Of a stretch of 64,000 nt of DNA, positions 61,701-64,000 are shown piece by piece (the first letter of the stretch is position 1; each line of letters opens with the position of its first letter). Origin of the DNA: Omphalotus guepiniiformis. Its lineage: Eukaryota > Basidiomycota > Agaricomycetes > Agaricales > Omphalotaceae. A program made the translations under genes and the position numbers. Location: NCBI GenBank assembly GCA_028554645.1, contig JAQOOI010000069.1, forward strand, positions 1 through 64,000. The letters run 5' to 3'. Under the pieces are notes generated by a model, which was given only the letters and a program-made list of their open reading frames with translations, had not been told where the DNA came from and searched no databases.

Positions 61701-62802
61701 CATTTGAACGCAGTCACATCGTGAGGCCCAGGAAAATCCTTGGGTATTGGTCCTTTCAAGGGCAATATTCACGGTATGTGACTGACTGCTGTTGTATGAG
61801 CCGCTTTTACACCGTGACTGAAAATCAGTGGTCGTAAGCTTGAGAAAAAACGGGCACACCACGGTGACGGCTACATCCCGCTCTTTGTATTCGTTTAGAG
61901 AATTGAACTTGAAGGAAATCCCCATACACGGTGCTTTGATCTCACCGAAGAGCCTGAGGGATAGTGTACGCTAACGGGGCGTTGAAAGCAGCGGATATGA
62001 TTTGAATGGTGTGTTTTCAGTATGTATTACTTCCCTTCCTCAGCTTCCTTTAATCTGATCAATTTTCCACAGAATGACAGAATGTGATTCACGCACGCAT
62101 ATCATAGCGGATAAGTGCGGCGTGTAGTATTAAAGATACATATGAATTGAACATCAGAAGTCGCACATTTCAATCGATCGGGCTTCAATGACACATTTTC
62201 AGATACAGCTATTGAATACGCTGCTTTGAGTGTGTAGTAGTCCACGACACGTTAAGTAAGAAGTACTTGAATCAAGTACTTGCTATCTATTATACGATTT
62301 TCTGATCGTAGTTTTCCGATTTCCCGTCCGTCCAAAGACGCCTTCCAGATAACCAAGGCGCAAAATGTGTTTGGAATGGGGAAAGCCTCCATTTAATAGT
62401 TACGACGTCGGAGAGTAGAATCGTCCGCATAGTATCACGCCAAGAGCCATATCGCTAGAATTGAGAGATGAATAAAGATATGTACTCTATGGCAAACATA
62501 GTGTAAAATAATTCCTGCAAATTTTTAGTGGACTAATATGACTTGTAACATACCTGAGCAAGGTGAGGAAAACAGTGAACCGGAACCGGACTGAGCTGAG
62601 CATGACGGACTGAATATCAGAGTAAATGTTATAATGCTGGACGGACCTCGATTACGTTTTCACGTGATCACGCGCTAGGCACACGCGTTTCGCGTTCACG
62701 TTCGTGTTTTGTTTACTACCACCATATACACTTCGTCTCTTTGACTCTCGCTGTTCGTTCTTCTGTTTCGTGTCCTCAAACGTCTTCTCTATACATCATA
62801 GC
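58778..62802. other. Gene-poor 4-kb region
   Basis: No gene can be supported. Two minus-strand open frames, 61587-61925 (starts MGISFKFNSLNEYKERDVAV) and 61235-61567 (ends NRLGWASFIA), lie close together and have plausible composition, but the splice phases I tested do not join them. They could be a small decayed or orphan gene. Sequence just before 62803 (GTGATCACGCG and GCGTTCACGTTCGTG near 62660-62705) is probably the promoter and leader of the next gene. Confidence 0.4.
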
Positions 62803-64000
62803 ATGCCTGAAGCTGCAGTACTCGCATTTTTTCATAGGGAAATACTGTATAAAGGGAATACTAAGGGTAAATCAGGATTGGGACCAGAGGATGATAGAGA
62901 GTTTGGTACGTGGCTCATTGATCTCAAGTTTGTCTCCACTACTGACTACAGTGTAGGAGTACTTCAATTCTTTCCTCAGTGTCTTGCAGATCCCTCTGGA
63001 AACAGGCAGTCAATATCATTTCACAAATGTCCTCTGGATGACCCTCTTTTCCTTCCTCTTCCAGTCTTGCGAGGTACTGCATCGAAGAAGAAACGTTCCT
63101 CGGACACTCGGATATCAACATGCTCTAGCTGCTATCTCTCTCCTCCTTCCAATACGGATGACGCTGCACTACTGATCGAACATAGTCGAAGGACTATTGA
63201 GGTTTGTTATTAGAAATACCTTCTAGTATATATATCCTCTCATTCAACGTTCAATGTTTCTTGTTTATTCTAGGGATACTCTTCGCTTGATAATAGATCT
63301 GGAGCTGAGGTCATGAACACGCTTAAGCCTACTGGTCGCATTCTCTGTACCTTTCGGGGCAAGGAACTTGTTATTGGGATCTCCGATGTATGGTTTTGTT
63401 TCTCATCTTTGTTCTTCATACTTACTCTGTCTTTATGCAGTATGTTGTCCGCATCTGCTTTGGTACCGAAGGACACACTTTCTGGATCCCAACATCACAA
63501 TATCATCAGATTATCGAAGGACCTTTAGCAAATAGGGGCGCAAAGGGTAAAGCGTTTCAAGTGCCCGAAACTCTTGTTCATGGACCCGAGTCAACACCTG
63601 TGCTTATCTCGATTCAAGCAGCATTTGTGCGTCCTGACTGGACACTGCTATTCGTAGATCATCAGTCATTTATCACATTTCACGTTATGAGACTTCGGCA
63701 AGCTGTATGCTCTGATAGCTTCCAACCAGGATTACCTGTAGGCCTAATCATCCTTGTTTTTGTTGATCACAGCTAATCTATATACAACAAGACTTGGCGC
63801 CGATTCTGGAGCAGACAGCACGGCCCAGTCTTCTCGTCTGAGCCCGAGTCTACTCTCTCCGTGCTTGCAGCATTTAGACAAGAAATCTGTTCTTCAAAAT
63901 CAGTTGACTATAACCCAATATGGCAGGTTATGAAGGATCGCCAAGATGTTTTCAATGGCTTTGGTGCTCAGGAATCTTGTGATGCATTGTGCGGTGCGTT
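62803..64000 (+). CDS. Unrecognised protein, 5' part (runs off the window)
   Basis: ATG at 62803 (CATAGCATGCC) opens MPEAAVLAFFHREILYKGN. Coding segments recognisable by composition and frame include the first exon, 63275-63386 (SSLDNRSGAEVMNTLKPTGR), 63438-63704 (YVVRICFGTEGHTFWIPTSQ) and, from about 63795, WRRFWSRQHGPVFSSEPES to the window end. An intron probably spans 63705-63794. The exon order between 62900 and 63200 is uncertain. No domain is recognised and no transmembrane segment is visible. The gene continues beyond 64000, so its length and C-terminus are unknown. Confidence 0.6.

Overview
The window looks like a piece of a basidiomycete (Agaricomycetes-type) nuclear genome. Genes are broken by many 50-65 nt GT-AG introns, several genes belong to families expanded in mushroom-forming fungi (DUF6535 membrane proteins, F-box proteins, BEM46-type hydrolases), and there are TATA boxes 50-80 nt upstream of several ATGs. 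No species can be named from sequence alone.

Left part (1-11 kb): a BEM46/ABHD13-type alpha/beta hydrolase, an intronless HeLo-domain protein with a C-terminal pseudokinase (a cell-death-effector architecture), about 2 kb of decayed copies of that gene's 3' end, a C2H2 zinc-finger protein with an N-terminal 16-residue tandem repeat, and four degenerate copies of a promoter-like unit leading into XRN1.

Middle part (11-30 kb): XRN1 (5'-3' exoribonuclease) converges on a DUF6535 gene. The same convergent pair follows again as a decayed XRN1 3' half and a second, intact DUF6535 gene. This is a tandem segmental duplication in which one partner died and the other diversified. Repeat-rich DNA without recognisable genes follows, then an F-box gene.

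Right-centre (32.5-51.6 kb): a secondary-metabolism locus, all on the minus strand. A multidomain reducing polyketide synthase (KS-AT-DH-degenerate MT-degenerate ER-KR-ACP-terminal reductase) lies between two near-identical type I Baeyer-Villiger monooxygenases. GMP synthase (GUA1) sits beside the right BVMO, and a decayed GUA1 copy, itself split by a 434-bp hAT-like MITE, sits beside the left one. The BVMO-GUA1 block was therefore duplicated to the other side of the PKS. The PKS carries an in-frame TAG where relatives usually have a tyrosine near the KS N-terminus, plus tiny or unusual introns, so its activity is in doubt. If functional, the PKS would release an aldehyde or alcohol through its reductase, and the BVMOs would be candidate tailoring enzymes.

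Right end (51.6-64 kb): long gene-poor stretches, a three-repeat MYB protein, an unrecognised protein gene, and a 5' part of another unrecognised gene that runs off the window.

A further pattern spans several genes (BEM46, HeLo-pseudokinase, XRN1, F-box): the coding strand switches between A/C-rich and G/T-rich blocks of roughly 100-300 nt inside single exons. The PKS, BVMO, GUA1 and DUF6535 genes do not show it.
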